Below are positions 11,499 through 23,789 of a stretch of 64,000 nt of DNA, one piece after another (position 1 is the first letter of the stretch; each line of letters starts with the position of its first letter). The position numbers and the translations under genes were made by a program. This DNA comes from Tetrastigma voinierianum. Lineage: Eukaryota; Streptophyta; Magnoliopsida; Vitales; Vitaceae. The DNA is taken from the NCBI GenBank assembly GCA_016808115.1, contig JAEQBH010000135.1, forward strand, positions 62,001 to 126,000. Direction: 5' to 3'. The notes under the pieces are model-generated. The model was not told where the DNA came from. It worked only from the letters and a program-made list of their open reading frames with translations, and did no database searches.

Positions 11499-12597
11499 AC
11501 TAGAAAAATTGATTTTAGCTACTACAAAAAAGTAGTAACTAAACTATTAATTTTAGTAGCTAAATATCTTTAGCTACTAAATAGCTACTATAGGACGTAA
11601 TAGCAAGTGTATAGCTAAGCTCATTTTAGCTACTAGTAGTAGCTATTAGCTACTACTTTAGCTACTACAGAATGTCATAGCTAATTAGCTACTAAAAATA
11701 ATAGTAGCTAAAATGAAAAATGTAATAGCTAATTTAGGTAAGGAAGCGACTATATATAACTACTACTTAGCTACTATATTACGTAGTAGGTAAATAGCTA
11801 TCAACAATAGTAGTAGCTAATGTAAAGAATTTAATAGCTAACACAGTGAATATGGCGATTGTTGTAGCTACTAATTAGCTTCACTCACAAAAATAGTAGC
11901 TATAATTGAGAACCACAATAGTTTACTAAAACAATATATAGCTACTACATGACGTAGTAGCTATTTGAATCAACAATTAGAGTAGTAGCTATTTAATAGA
12001 ATAATTTTGTAAGTGATTCATTATCTTGTATTTAACTACTGGATTAGTAGCTAAACAATAATAGCTAGTTAGTGACTAAACTAAGGTAGTAACTAAATTT
12101 ATAATTAAATTAATTATTAAATTATTAGAACCTTAAAACAAATAATAAAAAAAATTAAATGAAATAAAAATTATAAAAATTACCTTAAAAACTAACGTCC
12201 ACCGAATAACATAAACCAAAATAACGTGTACTAAATCTCATGTTCTAGATAGCTATCACAATAGGAGCCAAAAGTTCAACAACGGGAATTTCACATATCA
12301 TAGATGGGGATGCAAATGCGTGGTGGGGTCATTTGTAGGGTCATCGCATCGATTAGGCATGTAGACATTTGGCAAGCTAACATCGATTTATTAGCTATGT
12401 GGTAATTTGTTTAACTCTTGTTTAATTTCTTGCTATTGGTAGCTAACGTCGATGGTACTTTTCTTCTTGCGCGTGGCTATTGATGGTAAGCCCACAACAC
12501 TGTTATACTAGTAGCTATTTAGTAGCTATGTAGTAGTTAAATAGATACGAAGTGAGAGTAGTAGCTATTTTTAGTAGCTATTTCAGGATTTTCTAGT
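11499..12597. mobile_element. CACTA-like non-autonomous element dense in TAGCTACTA motifs
   Basis: The ends are inverted: the left starts ACTAGAAAAATT and leads into TAGCTACTA, while the right ends TAGTAGCTATTT...TTTTCTAGT. Motifs of the TAGCTACTA/TAGTAGCT type occur dozens of times in both orientations in the outer 500 bp on the left and 100 bp on the right. The middle (about 12120-12500) is nearly free of them. CACTA elements have short termini (CACTA plus a few bases) and dense subterminal repeats that bind their transposase, so this fits a deletion derivative. The first base of the CACTA motif would be T at both ends, and no clean 3-bp target duplication is seen. Confidence 0.55.
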
Positions 12598-12886
12598 AAT
12601 AGTATCATACCATATCAACTTTATTACCTAATAGTGGTCGTTTAGAAGCCTTTTTAATAAATACCAATGCATTTACATTGATATATTATAGACCATTTCT
12701 AGATTGCAATAATGTTAATAATTTATATTATTTTCAATATTATTTATTTTGTGTATATTAATATTAATTTCATTATATATTGTTAAAAGCTACAAGATAT
12801 TTGATTTTGATTGTAAGTCAAAATCTATATTGACATTATTATAGTTGATTTTAATTATTTTGTTTTATATCAAAAGTTTGTCAACA
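12598..12886. other. AT-rich DNA between the CACTA-like element and copia-1
   Basis: The 5' LTR and primer-binding site of copia-1 would be expected here but cannot be recognised. Either the element is 5' truncated or these parts have decayed. Confidence 0.45.
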
Positions 12887-15404
12887 ATGTCAAATCTCAC
12901 AAATTCAAGTTTATGACATTTGACATTTACGAAAAAATTATATATCTTGGATCCATATGCTAAATAAATTATTGACTTTTTGATGGAATATCATCAATAT
13001 AGTCTAATTGAGCTTGAAACAATTCCTTGAAGTGAATCAAAATCATCCAAAATTCATGGACATGGATAAGGATCGATCATGGTTGCAATCATGAAAGAAA
13101 TTCCCAATATCATATTGATGATCCCTCAAATCTATGAAGGAAGATTTCTAACACTGGAGGTGATTGGTATTAGAGTAAGATGAGAAGACATATTAGAAGA
13201 CCTTTTAGAGTGAAGTGTTATCATAGATATGGTATGAAAGGACATTGGTCGCGTACTTGTCGTACACCTAAATATTTGGCCAAACTTTAGCGGTCATAAT
13301 GCTACCAAATGGAACTAGGTTCCATATCAATGATTCATTATATTCTAGTAAATCCATAAGGAATTCGCTCAGCTTTAAAGATATTCATAGAAATGGATAT
13401 CATATTGAAACTATGAATGAAGGTAATACAAAATATCTTTACATTACCTCTATTGTTTCTAGCAAGAAAATTATAATGGAAAAACTTTCAGCATTCTCCT
13501 CTGGGTTATATCATACAAATATAAAGTCTATCGAGTCATATGTTATCGTGAACTAGAAGTTCAACGACCCGAAGACTTTTGTTCTTGGCATGACAGGCTA
13601 GGTCACCCTGGGTCCTCAATGATGTGGAGAATCATTGAACACTCACATGGGCATCCACTAAAAAACCAAAAGATTATTTTGCCCAATGAATACCCATGTG
13701 CTGCTTGCTTAAAAGGTAAATTGATAGTCAGACCGTCAATTATCAAAGTCACATTTGAGTTACCAATCTTCTTAGAAAGAATACATGGGGACATATGTGG
13801 ACCTATCCATCCACCATGTAGACATTTCCGTTACTTTATGGTCTTAATAGATGCCTCTACTAGGTGGTCACATGTTTGTCTTATTTCGACAAGAAATGTT
13901 GCCTTTGCTAGGCTCATCGCACGAATGATCAAATTACAAGCCTAGTTTTCAGATTATCCAATTAAGACTATTAAACTTGACAACACCGGTGAGTTTACCT
14001 CCTAAACATTTACTGACTACTGCATGTCAGTTGGAATAAATGTTGAGCATAGTTGCTCATACTCATACCCAAAACGGTTTAGCAGAGTCTCTCATCAAAT
14101 GTCTTTAATTAATAGCTCGACCATTGCTAATAAAAACCAAATTGCCAACTTCTGCTTAAGGACATGCTATTATACATGCTACAAGCTTTGTTCGTATTCG
14201 ACCAACCACTTACCATGAATATTTCCCTTCACAACTTGTACTAGGCAAACAACCAATTATTTATCACTTACAAATCTTTGGTTGTGCGGTCTATATACCA
14301 ATTGCACCTACACAACACACTAAAATGGGTCCTTAACGAAGACTTAGGATTTATGTAGGTTTTGATTCTCTCTCTATCATAAGATATCTTAAACCCTTAA
14401 CAGGAGATGTTTTTACAGTCCGCTTTACAGATTGTCATTTTAATCATAATGTTTTTCCTTTATTAGGGGGAGAAAAGTCAGTTGTAGAAGAATGACGAGA
14501 AATTACTTGTAATTCATCTACAATGTCTCATTTTGATCCACGTACAAATCAATGTGAATTGGAAGTTCAAAGGATCATTCATTTGAAAAATCTAGCAAAT
14601 CAATTACCAGATGCTTTTATTGATACAAAGAAAGTGACAAAGTCACATATCCCGGCTGCGAAAACTCCAGCGTGGATTGATGTCCCTGAACGACAATTAG
14701 CAAATGAGTCTATAATACGCCTAATGTGTGGGAGACCTATTGACTCAAAAGATATAACAGAAGGAAGTGATACAGGGAGTTAATTTTGGAAAGTGCACCA
14801 GTAGTGTAAGACTATAGAAGAAAAACATGTTAAACTCACTTAGTGTTATGGTAATAAAGAGGCACTTGTAGAGGCGTATATTAGAACAGCTGCTGAGATC
14901 ATTGCTGACAAAAGCGGCTGTGAAGGCTGATACAGAAGAACAAATCTCATTAAATTATGTGCATAATAAAGAAAAATGGGATCAAAATAAAGTTATAATC
15001 AATAATATTTTGCTTTCCAAATGACATGGGCTTATCATAAAAATATTAATCACGAACAAAAATGGAAGAATGTAGAAATAGAAATAATTGACCAAAATGG
15101 AAAGAAGCTATGTAGACATAATTAAGCTTCGTTAATAAGAGCAGAGCGTTTTTAACTGTAGTCCTAACACCTAAGGTGTAAAGCATGTTAGTACAAATGG
15201 AGTATTTGTGTAAGCTTACAATGAAAATAATGAAGTCATAAGATATAAAGCGCGATTAAGTAGCCTGATGTTTCATTAGGGCACGGTATTGACTAGGAGG
15301 AAACATATTCTCCTGTCATGGACGCAATCACTTTCCACTTTCTAATAAGCTTCGCAGTCTCTGAAGTATTGGATATGCGTCTCATGGATGTCATCACAGC
15401 TTAT
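12887..15404 (+). pseudogene. Copia-1 gag-integrase-RT, 5' part (broken polyprotein)
   Basis: The start MSNLT at 12887 resembles copia gag N-termini but is soon stopped. A zinc knuckle at 13216-13260 reads CYHRYGMKGHWSRTC, where the second cysteine of CX2CX4HX4C is changed. After a gap with no protease, 13299-13600 covers GAG-pre-integrase, with the WHDRLGHPG-like motif broken as LGHDRLGHPG. Integrase follows: IHGDICGPI carries the first catalytic Asp, and KLDNTGEF near 13975 carries the second. A one-base shift then breaks the HTQNGLAE region near 14070. The linker runs to about 14800. The start of reverse transcriptase near 15250 (IRYKARL, then MDAITFHFLIS and LDMRLMDVITAY) ends exactly at the solo LTR. 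The product would have served cDNA integration and reverse transcription in virus-like particles. Confidence 0.85.
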
Positions 15405-15580
15405 TGTTAAGACCAAACGATATATACAAATTTATGACACTATTACCAAAGGAATATTATCTAATCCCCGATAAAGGTGACAAAAACTTGTTAAGACCAA
15501 ACTATATATACAAATTTATGACATTATTACCAAAGGAATATTATCTAATCCCCGACAACGGCGCTAAAAACTTGTTAACC
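15405..15580 (-). repeat. 84-bp repeats joining LTR end and primer-binding site
   Basis: TGTTAAGACCAAAC (minus: the LTR end) recurs at 15405, 15489 and, as TGTTAACCAAAC, at 15573, which gives two 84-bp units. Each unit also holds a primer-binding-like site. At 15549-15566 the minus strand reads TAGCGCCGTTGTCGGGGA, two mismatches from TGGCGCCGTTGCCGGGGA, the complement of the plant tRNA-Asp 3' end. The other unit has a worn version at about 15465-15482. The PBS should lie outside the LTR, yet here it lies inside it, repeated. Confidence 0.85.
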
Positions 15581-17099
15581 AAACACTTGTATAGATGAAA
15601 AGATTGATTTGCCTTTTTTGTAAAATGTATTCATTAAAATTTGAGTTGAATAATAATCCTTTGCAAATACCACATTGTTCATAATGCAAAAAGTGATCCA
15701 TTTAAAATCAGATGTTGCTCCACGGGCGATGTGATCAAAGGCTAACTCACTTTGTCATAAGATCATTTTTGTTTGAACTCCCTATTATGATAATGGAACA
15801 AAGCTAAAAATAATTTTAATCCTAGATTAATTTCTTTAATATACATGAAAATAAATTTTTAAAAAATGGTTTTTAGAATTCACTGAGTGAGACAAAACTG
15901 GATCTAGATCAATGAGTAATAATCAATTTCTGCATTATATTGATTCATAGCTTAGCCATAAATTGGAAAACTGAGTTTGTAAAAGATGCATGATAGTATA
16001 GTTTGGATTTCTCCCTTAACCATGTTTTCAGCGATTAGGAGTTCAATATTTCATTTACGAAGCATGATTCTATTATTCTGTAAATATAACCCTCTTTATA
16101 AGATTTGTGTATTTGTCCTTTTCAATACTTCATACTTAAATTTTAGGACTGAAAAATTCTTACCCCCATAGACAAGATATTGCAAGCCTTCTCCAATTTG
16201 ATTGACACCTCATCCTTCATTTATGATGAAAATTTTCATCACCTTGATTAGATCTTTGCTAACATGGGATCAGAATCAAGTCATCAAAAAGAGGAGAGAC
16301 CTTTGAGAGATTAAACTAATACTTCATTCAACTATCCTCAAACTACGAGTAAGTTGGTGATCTATCTGAGTAACCCATCAAAGTTCATTAGTTCCAGAGT
16401 ATTAGTCTACCATACCCACAAAGAACTGCTCTATTCTCTCAGGATTCTCCATCTCTGTGTCATGTAGAGGGCCTCCTGAAAATCAGAGCAAGATACAATA
16501 CTTTGCTTGGGTACACGGTACTAGTATTGGGAACAAATAAATTCAAAAATAATACCAATAAAATAAATTCAATAATTATAACTACGACGTTCTTCCACAT
16601 TGTGCAGAAAAATGACTATCTTCATTGACCCATTTTCAAAGAGATCAAACTTTAGAACTGGTTCACTCATATCAGTGACTAACTGATCAGGTAAATTCAT
16701 TGAAATTGTAAACGAAATGAAATAAATGAACTCAAAAAACTTTTCATCCTCCATTTAAATCAGACAGTAATGAGAAAGAAAATTTTATCAATAAAATTCC
16801 AACTTCGGCTTTTACTTGAGTTCATTACTCAAATCCAAATCTAAAAGAAAACTAACTAAAATTTGAAACTAAATCTACTAAAATGGAAAATAAAATAAAA
16901 AGAAAGAAAAAATAAAGAAAAATAAAAATATACAAAAGTCTTCAACTTTCCAAACGTCTTGGAGTTAAGGCTGCGCATAGTGCCACTGAATGCGTCACAT
17001 ATAGGCTTTCGATGTTGGGCGCGCTAATAGTCGTTGTGGATCCCAAAGTCGGCCCCAGGTGGTGGCTACATCTGATAGAAAGTTACGTACGACGGTTTC

Positions 17100-17270
17100 G
17101 ATTTTGTGTCGGCTACGTAAATAGCATGCAATCTTGTGTCGCGACCTATTCTCTAGGCTTGTTCTTGGATTCTATCGCGACAGACTTTGATAATGTCGCG
17201 ACATAGATTTTATTGAGCAGTTGTTCTTGTCGTGACATAGATGTCTTGTGTTGCTGATTCGTGTGCACGG
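17100..17270. repeat. TGTCGCGACA-type motif cluster, part 1 (solo LTR A)
   Basis: Near-palindromic motifs such as GTGTCGCGACC, CTATCGCGACAG, TGTCGCGACATAG and TGTCGTGACATAG occur every 25-40 bp. They continue on the other side of the unrelated block 17290-18560, in 18810-19600. LTRs B and C carry the same kind of array. Confidence 0.85.
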
Positions 17271-17289
17271 AGGTGGTCCGGAATCAACA

Positions 17290-18560
17290 AAATTTATAAC
17301 CTAATTCCTCCTATGTTGTAGCATGGCTACTGCAGTATAGTGGTTCTAGGGTTGAACACAGGGATGAGTTTCTTCGCACAAATGATTTACAGTTAAGGCC
17401 AAAATGGTGAATTCGGTTTGGATTCAAGGTTTTTGGTAAAAACAATGGGTGTAATGGTTGAAAACTGGAAATAAAATGAAGTGAAAAATATAAAAGAAAT
17501 CTCCTTAAAGTATCATGCTACTGGTTTCGGGTTCTAACGGTAATTGAGAGGTTCTCGGGGTCCTTTCCTTGCGTTGGGGAGGATGACTTGTAGTCATTTC
17601 CCGAATCGGATCTTCATTTAGCTATAAAAATTGACCCTTAATAATTTTCCTTCTAAAGATAGCATTTACTGAACATTAATGGCCTCAAACGTAAGACAAA
17701 TCTCCTTGACCCATCGTCCAATGACTCATAGATGGCAACTAACGAATCTCAGTGGATCTAGCAATAAGCATCCACTGAACCCTAAAAGATTGCCAAGTAC
17801 TAGTCATTCAAGATGCGTCTAAGGGATTCAAACTTAGGGTTAAAAGGAGACTAAAAAATAACAGTGAATACCTACATTGAAACATGAGAACCCTTTGTTA
17901 CACCTAGTTCCCTTACCCAGTAGCCTTCCTCTTCAAGAAAAAGGGGGTTTTAGTCAATCATCCTCCGAGTTGTCATCCTCGAAGGGTGTTTGGCTGCCCA
18001 AAAAGTGAGAGAAAATGAGAAAAACTGGAAAAGAGCGGGAAGAGGTGAAAGCTTCCCGCCCAAAAAGAAACTATAGTAATGAAGAAGAAAAGGTCTAAAA
18101 CTAAAAACTGATTACAATGTCTCATGTGGGGCCTTTTATAGCCAACCCCTCATACAAAATACCAAAAAAACCAAAAGCAAAAGCTATTACAGGGGACAAA
18201 ACGGGAAGAAAACCAAAAAAGGAACAAAGGAAGTCAAAAAGTCAAAAGCAGGACAAGTGAACAGTGGCGCAAGAAAGGGCAATTTCGCAGGTTGCGAAAA
18301 TTTCGTAGCCCAACTCCTTTTCTTTTGCTTTCTCTTCTCTTTTCTTCTGGTTTCTGAACTGCAGCTCTGAGTTTATCTTGGCTTCTTCATGATTGAGCTG
18401 ACCCAATAACTTTGGCACAAATAGCCTGCAAAAACAACAAAACTTGTCACAAAATTTGATTAGTAGCTTTGCTAGGTCCTTAACATGTCAATTGGGTTAA
18501 TTAGGCTGATTAGTACATAAAGGTGCTTTCAAAACTTGTATTAATAAGGGTGTAAATAGC
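17290..18560. other. Unexplained ~1.3-kb block inside solo LTR A
   Basis: This block interrupts the TGTCGCGACA-type array and has no counterpart in LTRs B and C. It lacks the motif almost entirely, has no long ORF, and contains several A-rich and G/A-rich stretches. It contains AACACAGGGATGAG near 17360 and TTTTATAGCC near 18137. The ends were not resolved. A nested insertion, perhaps an LTR fragment of another family, is the likeliest explanation. Confidence 0.45.
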
Positions 18561-18809
18561 ACTTTGGGTAGTAATCGATTCACATTCTAAATTTGTTTGC
18601 AACCGGCTTCTCATTTCATACATACGGAATAATAGCCGGTATAAATTTTCATATCTTGATGAACATTTTCCGCCCAGCACATCAACTTTATGGCGTGAGT
18701 TTCTCTATCAGCGATAAGTTTCTTTGAGTCCTTAGCAATTGCAGCCATGACGGAAACTCATTCGTAGCGATAGACTTTCTTCCCGATTCACAGTAAACTG
18801 TTGTTTGTT

Positions 18810-19600
18810 TGTTGCGACATAGAAATCTTTGTTGCGACACACTTGACTTGGCTAATATAAGTTCTTCTTCAATTTCTGTCGCAACCTAATTTTATTCCAT
18901 CGTGACAGAATTCTATCATTCCATAGCTTTTATTGTCACGATAGAAAATTTCTTTGTCGCGATAGAGATTCTGCCTTTAATTATTTACTATGTCGCAATA
19001 GAAAATTTCTTTATCGCCACTCTTCTTGTTTTGCTCTTCAACTTCTTGTCGCGATAAAGAATTCACCTCCTTCATGTTTTGTTTGTCGCGACAGAGATTT
19101 TGTTGCTCTTGGTTGTGAATTCTGAATGTTTTGTCGCAATAGGTTTTCTTTATTGCAACAAAAATTCCTCCTTTAGTTGGCTTGATGCTGAAAACTTTGT
19201 TGCAACATAAAAACACTTGTCTCAGCTGACTTATGTTGTATTCTTAGCATTTTCTGTCGCGATAGAACTATTTTTTTTTTTTTTTTTTTTTTTTTTGTCG
19301 CGATAGAGTTCATCTGTTAGTCTTCAACCTTTTATGTTGCGACAGAGGAAATACTGTCGCGACACAGCTCCTTTGCTAAATGCCTTGATCATTGCCGCGA
19401 CAGAGTTAAGGATTGTCGTGACAGTCTCTTTTCATTCTTCTTTAGCGATGTTGCGAATAGAACTCTTTGTCACAACAAAGAATCTATTTATGCCTGAAGT
19501 TTAGCCTGGACTTTGTTGCGACATATAGCTACTGGTTGCGACATAGTTCTTTTGGCCTGCTCAAAATTGTGTCGTGACATACAAAAACTATGTCACGATA
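18810..19600. repeat. TGTCGCGACA-type motif array, part 2 (solo LTR A)
   Basis: About 25 variants of TGTCGCGACA (also TGTCGCGATA, TGTTGCGACA, TGTCGTGACA) are spaced roughly 25-45 bp apart, each often followed by TAGA or GAG. A T homopolymer of about 27 bases lies at 19269-19296. On the minus strand this array lies in the 5' half of the LTR, upstream of where B has its TATA box, so it may be an enhancer-like array. Confidence 0.85.
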
Positions 19601-19775
19601 GAGACTGCTGCATTTTCCACCTTTTTGTTTATTTCTGCTTGTTTTCTCTCCTTTTCAATTAACACCTGCAAAACACAAATTTGATGAATATTCCATAATT
19701 TGGCATAAAAATATATCTGAAACTGTTAAAAACATGCCAGAAAAATGAATTAAAAATAGATGAGTTTAAGACTCA

Positions 19776-20987
19776 TTACTTTTCTATATGGATCCATATA
19801 TAATGGCATATATATGAAAATCCCTAAAGGATTTAAATTGCTTGAAGAAAATAATATAAAGCTTCGTAATATGTGTTCAATCAAATTACAATGATCTCTA
19901 TAAGGATTGAAGTAATCCTGACGCATGTGGTACGATCTCCTCAGCGAGTATTTATTGAAAGAAGGGTATGCAAACGATCCTATATGTCCATGCATCTTTA
20001 TTAAGAAATCAGAAACCGGATTTGTAATTATTATTGTGTATGTTGATGATCTAAATCTTATTAGGACTCTTGGAGAGCTCACAATAACAACAAAATATTT
20101 GAAAAAGGAATTTGAGATTAAAGATCTTAGGAAAACAAAATGTTGTCTCGGCCTGCAGATCGAGCATTTCCCTACTAGAGTTTTAGTTCACTAAGTAGGC
20201 ATATACTAAAAAATCTTAAAAGCGTTTTTATATGGATAAAACACCCCTTTAAGTTGTGACCAATGGTTGTCCATTCACTGATGAAAATGACCCATTTTTG
20301 TACTTGTGGAAATGGTGAAAATTATTGTCCCAGCAAATCATATCTTAGTGTCATTGGTACTATGTATCTCTACAACCATACTCGCCGCATATTGCTTCAA
20401 TACCTATTAGCTGTGCACAATTCCGCTCTAATCCCAAAGACATTGAAATGGTATCAAGTAAGGAGCTATGTTATCTCCAAGGAACAATTGATATGGCGCC
20501 TGTTTTACAAGTGCAAATCGAAACAACAATTGTTTGGATACGCTAATGCAAGATACCTTTCAAGCCCATAGAAGGCCAGATCACAAACATGATATGTGTT
20601 TAATTGTAATGGAACTTATATTTCATGGAGATCCTTGCGCACAATGCGGCAACATCTCTAATCACAAGAGATTATAGTAATCTCACCACTAAGCAAGCTC
20701 GCAATATATATGGCTGCTATCTGATGATTCAACATATCCAAGAATCATGTGAACTCCCCTCTATCAAAGACAACCTGACAATACTATTTGAAGATAATTC
20801 CACATGCATTGCACAAATCAAAGGAGGTTATATAAAAGGAGATAGAACCAAACACATTTCTCAAAAGTTCTTTTATACACATGAACTTAAGAAGAGTGGT
20901 GAAATCGATGTTCAACAAACATGCTCAAGCGATAATCTAGCGCACTTATTCACAAAGTTATCATGCTCTCAACATTCAAGCAGTTTT
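19776..20987 (+). pseudogene. Copia-1 reverse transcriptase (3' part) and RNase H
   Basis: After the solo LTR the copia RT resumes with an LYGSIYNGIYMKIPKGFK-like stretch near 19785 in shifting frames. At 19925-20194 an open stretch carries VIIIVYVDDLNLI, in which YVDD is the RT catalytic motif, then KKEFEIKDL. At 20625-20987 RNase H sequence follows, with FEDNSTCIAQIKGG, DRTKHIS and SSDNLAHLFTKLS, the usual C-terminal signature of copia polyproteins. Stops near 20195, 20571 and elsewhere break the frame. RT would copy the element RNA and RNase H would remove it. Confidence 0.88.
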
Positions 20988-21261
20988 TGACAAGAAGGGC
21001 GATTGAAATGTGCTAACTTAAAAAAATATCAACATGAGGGAGCATGCCAAGACAAAGATGTTAGTGTATCGCGACTCTTTCCCTTCGCGCGTGCGCCTGT
21101 CCGGCTCAGTATTGGCGCGTTTTTAACGAGGTAGTCCTAATGTACTGTTGTAATTTTTACAAACATCATAAGCAATATTAAAATTTTTCCTTCTCACTGT
21201 GCTTTATCCCATTAAGTTTTACTAGCAAGGTTTTAATGAGACAGATTCTTATGGTGGTCAT

Positions 21262-21272
21262 TCAATGGGGAG
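21262..21272 (+). other. Polypurine tract of copia-1
   Basis: TCAATGGGGAG lies directly before a TG-starting LTR at 21273. A purine run here primes plus-strand DNA synthesis during reverse transcription. Confidence 0.6.
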
Positions 21273-21615
21273 TGTTATAAATTTGAAGTTATTTATACGG
21301 TGATGAATACTACACTTACATTCAGAATGATATTTTGCATCTATCCTTTATATAAACAGTTTCATTTAATTATTACTCAATATTCCATCTATATAAAATT
21401 AATCCTTCTATTAACCCTCATTTATAGAACTTCATAACCTTCACCATTAAGGTGAGTACTTGAACCATCTTTATAAGCCTATAAAAGGCCTTCACCATCT
21501 TAGAAGTATCTCGAGAAAGTAAGACTCTCCTCATTCATCTTTCTATTTCTCTTTATCTTCTTCCATACTATTATTTTCATATACAAGAGAAACATATATT
21601 TCTCTTAATATAACA
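21273..21615 (+). mobile_element. 3' LTR of copia-1 (approximate end)
   Basis: Begins TGTTATAAATTTGAAG after the polypurine tract. The end at TATAACA is chosen because it terminates in CA at a usual copia LTR length of about 340 bp. There is no 5' LTR to confirm it. AT-rich microsatellites follow at once. Confidence 0.5.
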
Positions 21616-21651
21616 TTTTATAATACTTTCATTAATGATAAAATATATATA

Positions 21652-21652
21652 T

Positions 21653-21720
<68 letters not shown>

Positions 21721-21760
21721 GTGTATATATGTTTAGTGTGTGTGTGTGTGTGTGTGTGTT
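21652..21760. repeat. (TA)n and (TG)n compound microsatellite
   Basis: About 25 AT/TA units at 21655-21708 pass through GTATGTATGTGTG into a (TG)n run at about 21738-21760. Slippage-prone and probably polymorphic. Confidence 0.95.
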
Positions 21761-23784
21761 TATATTAGATTATGCTAAAATGTTTGTTTTATATTATTAT
21801 CTAAATTCATATTTGCTCAAGTTTAAAGATTGTCAATATCTTGGTTTCTAGTGTTCTACAAAAAAATGATTCATAGATCAAGTTTACCTTAAAATATTTC
21901 GATTGAATTGCACATGAAGTCCCTGACATAACTAGGAAGTAGTTCGCATTTAATAAACCTTTAATATAAAATCCAAGTTGATTTCAATTAATTTCAAAAT
22001 CAAATTAGACTCAAGGTCTAATATAAATGGGTTCACGGTTTAAAATAAATACAAGTCTATAATTGTGCTGAGGGCTTAAAATTTGCCATCAAATTACTTT
22101 AAAACCAATTTAAGAAAATCGAATCAAATCGATCTTAAACGGGTTGATATGATTCGATTTATTCACTTTAGACGAATTCAAATTTGATCACATAATCAAT
22201 TATACTGATTCCTTTTTTACTTAAAAGGCAAAGTATGAGAAGTAGCTTCCCTTGTTTATCTTTTTGGTGCATTAAGAAAAAGTGAAAACTTTGAATAACA
22301 TACCATCCCTTTGGGTAACCACTTTTGGAAAAATAATATATGTGGGCTCATCGATTGTTATTAAATGTACAATTGTTATTATATAGTTTTATCCAAAATA
22401 AAACTGATCTAACTAATGTTAAATAATAGGTATGGTTTATTATATATAAATACCTGATAGTAAATTCTTGATTTTATAATGGACGAAATCGAATATTACT
22501 AATTAGGTTTTCAGGGTTATGGTTTCTTTTATATGTATTAATTTTGTTCATTCAGGACACCTTTCATTAGAAAAAACATAGATGAATCTCAAATATACAT
22601 ATTATACGGAAGATTTAGAACCCATAATCATCAATAACCTATGGATCCAAGTATGTGTTTGGGTAATATTATTATCTTTATGTTTTGACAAATATCTTAA
22701 AACTATTTTATTTGGATTATAAACCTTATAAATGTTGGTGTTCATGGATAAATGATTTTGTTTTTTAATCCGGTTATTTTAACCACTTGTTGTTGTTTCA
22801 TGAATGCAAATAAAATTGTAAATATTTTGCTATCATTGTTCTTATTTAAAGTCTTCTTATTGTAAAATATTAGAGAAATTCACGTGCTTTTCTTTTGTTT
22901 ATATTTCATGATGCGCATGTGACTTTACAAGAAAATGTACCTTGATTATCTTAACATCGAAAGATTTTACATGTTCTCATAATCAAGGGGGGAGGGTTGG
23001 TGGAGTAGAATTTTTGGGGGACCTCTAAAAATCATGGTCTATATTTCCTATTCTTTTATGGATTTTTTTACTTAAATTTAAATAAAACTTTTTTTTAATA
23101 GAAAGCAAATTACTTTTAATAAAAATAAAAATAAAATAAAAAACCCAAAAAAACAAACACCATTAAGTCTTTTTTTTCCAATTCTAAAAATAGTCTATTT
23201 AGCCAACTTTTTTTAAAATATATATTTTCTATGTTTAGGAAATGGAAAAAAAGGTTTTTAAAAGCTTGTAGCATTGTTTTTCTGTTTCCAATTTGTCAAT
23301 ATCTAAAAAGTAAAATAAAAAATAATTTTTAGAAATCACACAACCCGCTTCCAAACGAACCTCGGAATCTTCTCAAAGGTCTCATGCAAAGCAATTTTCT
23401 ACAATATAAAAAACTAAAGCCCAACTGAATGAATTACAACAACTTATGGAGTCCATTAATTAAATTACAGGCCTCAGATGACTAAGAATAACGTGCTTTA
23501 CTTAAAATGGTGAGTCAACCAATATAATTCTTTGAAAGGTACATTTATCATGATAAGTGATCCAAAAATGACTTATCCTTCTAAAGACAAAAGTACCTGT
23601 TATTAAACAAACTTTTCTCCTTTACCCTTCTTTCTCCCGATCCATCCTTTCTTTCCTCTCCATTATCTCTTTCCTCTCCATTCTCAGCACCATTTTTCTT
23701 CTCAACTAGAATTGCAATATATTACATTTATTTTACATTATATAATTTTAAATGCAACAAAGCCAAAAATCAACTTAATTTTCA
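21761..23784. other. AT-rich intergenic DNA, no gene seen
   Basis: No coding sequence was recognised on either strand. The C/T-rich stretch 23610-23700 just precedes copia-2. The rest is low-complexity. Confidence 0.5.
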
Positions 23785-23789
23785 TATCT

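Larger units (their letters stand above)
15405..19775 (-). mobile_element. Solo LTR A of a long-LTR gypsy family (tRNA-Asp primed)
   Basis: On the minus strand it starts TGAGTCTTAAACTC at 19775 and ends TTTGGTCTTAACA at 15405, like LTRs B and C. Shared interior blocks include GGCTCTGATTTTCAGGAGG near 16460-16480 (also in B at 51080 and C at 59040) and the blocks downstream of it in the same order. The flank is CTTAT at 15400-15404 and TTACT at 19776-19780, a decayed 5-bp target duplication. Copia RT sequence resumes right after it. There is no internal region or second LTR, so it is a solo LTR from LTR-LTR recombination. It is longer than B and C because of an extra block at about 17290-18560. 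Orientation is opposite to copia-1. Confidence 0.83.
12887..21615 (+). mobile_element. Copia-1: decayed Ty1/copia retrotransposon, split by solo LTR A
   Basis: Remnants in order are gag start, gag zinc knuckle, GAG-pre-integrase, integrase, first part of reverse transcriptase (to 15404), a 4.4-kb solo LTR, the rest of reverse transcriptase, RNase H, polypurine tract and 3' LTR. PR-INT-RT-RH order defines Ty1/copia. The protein order resumes across the solo LTR, which shows one element split by a later insertion. No 5' LTR is visible, the middle of gag and the protease are missing, and several stops and frameshifts exist. Confidence 0.88.

Noticed and set aside
11495..12601. Target duplication of the CACTA-like element
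   Set aside because: Three-base flanks (TGA and ATA, or GAT and AAT) do not match, so no duplication is claimed.
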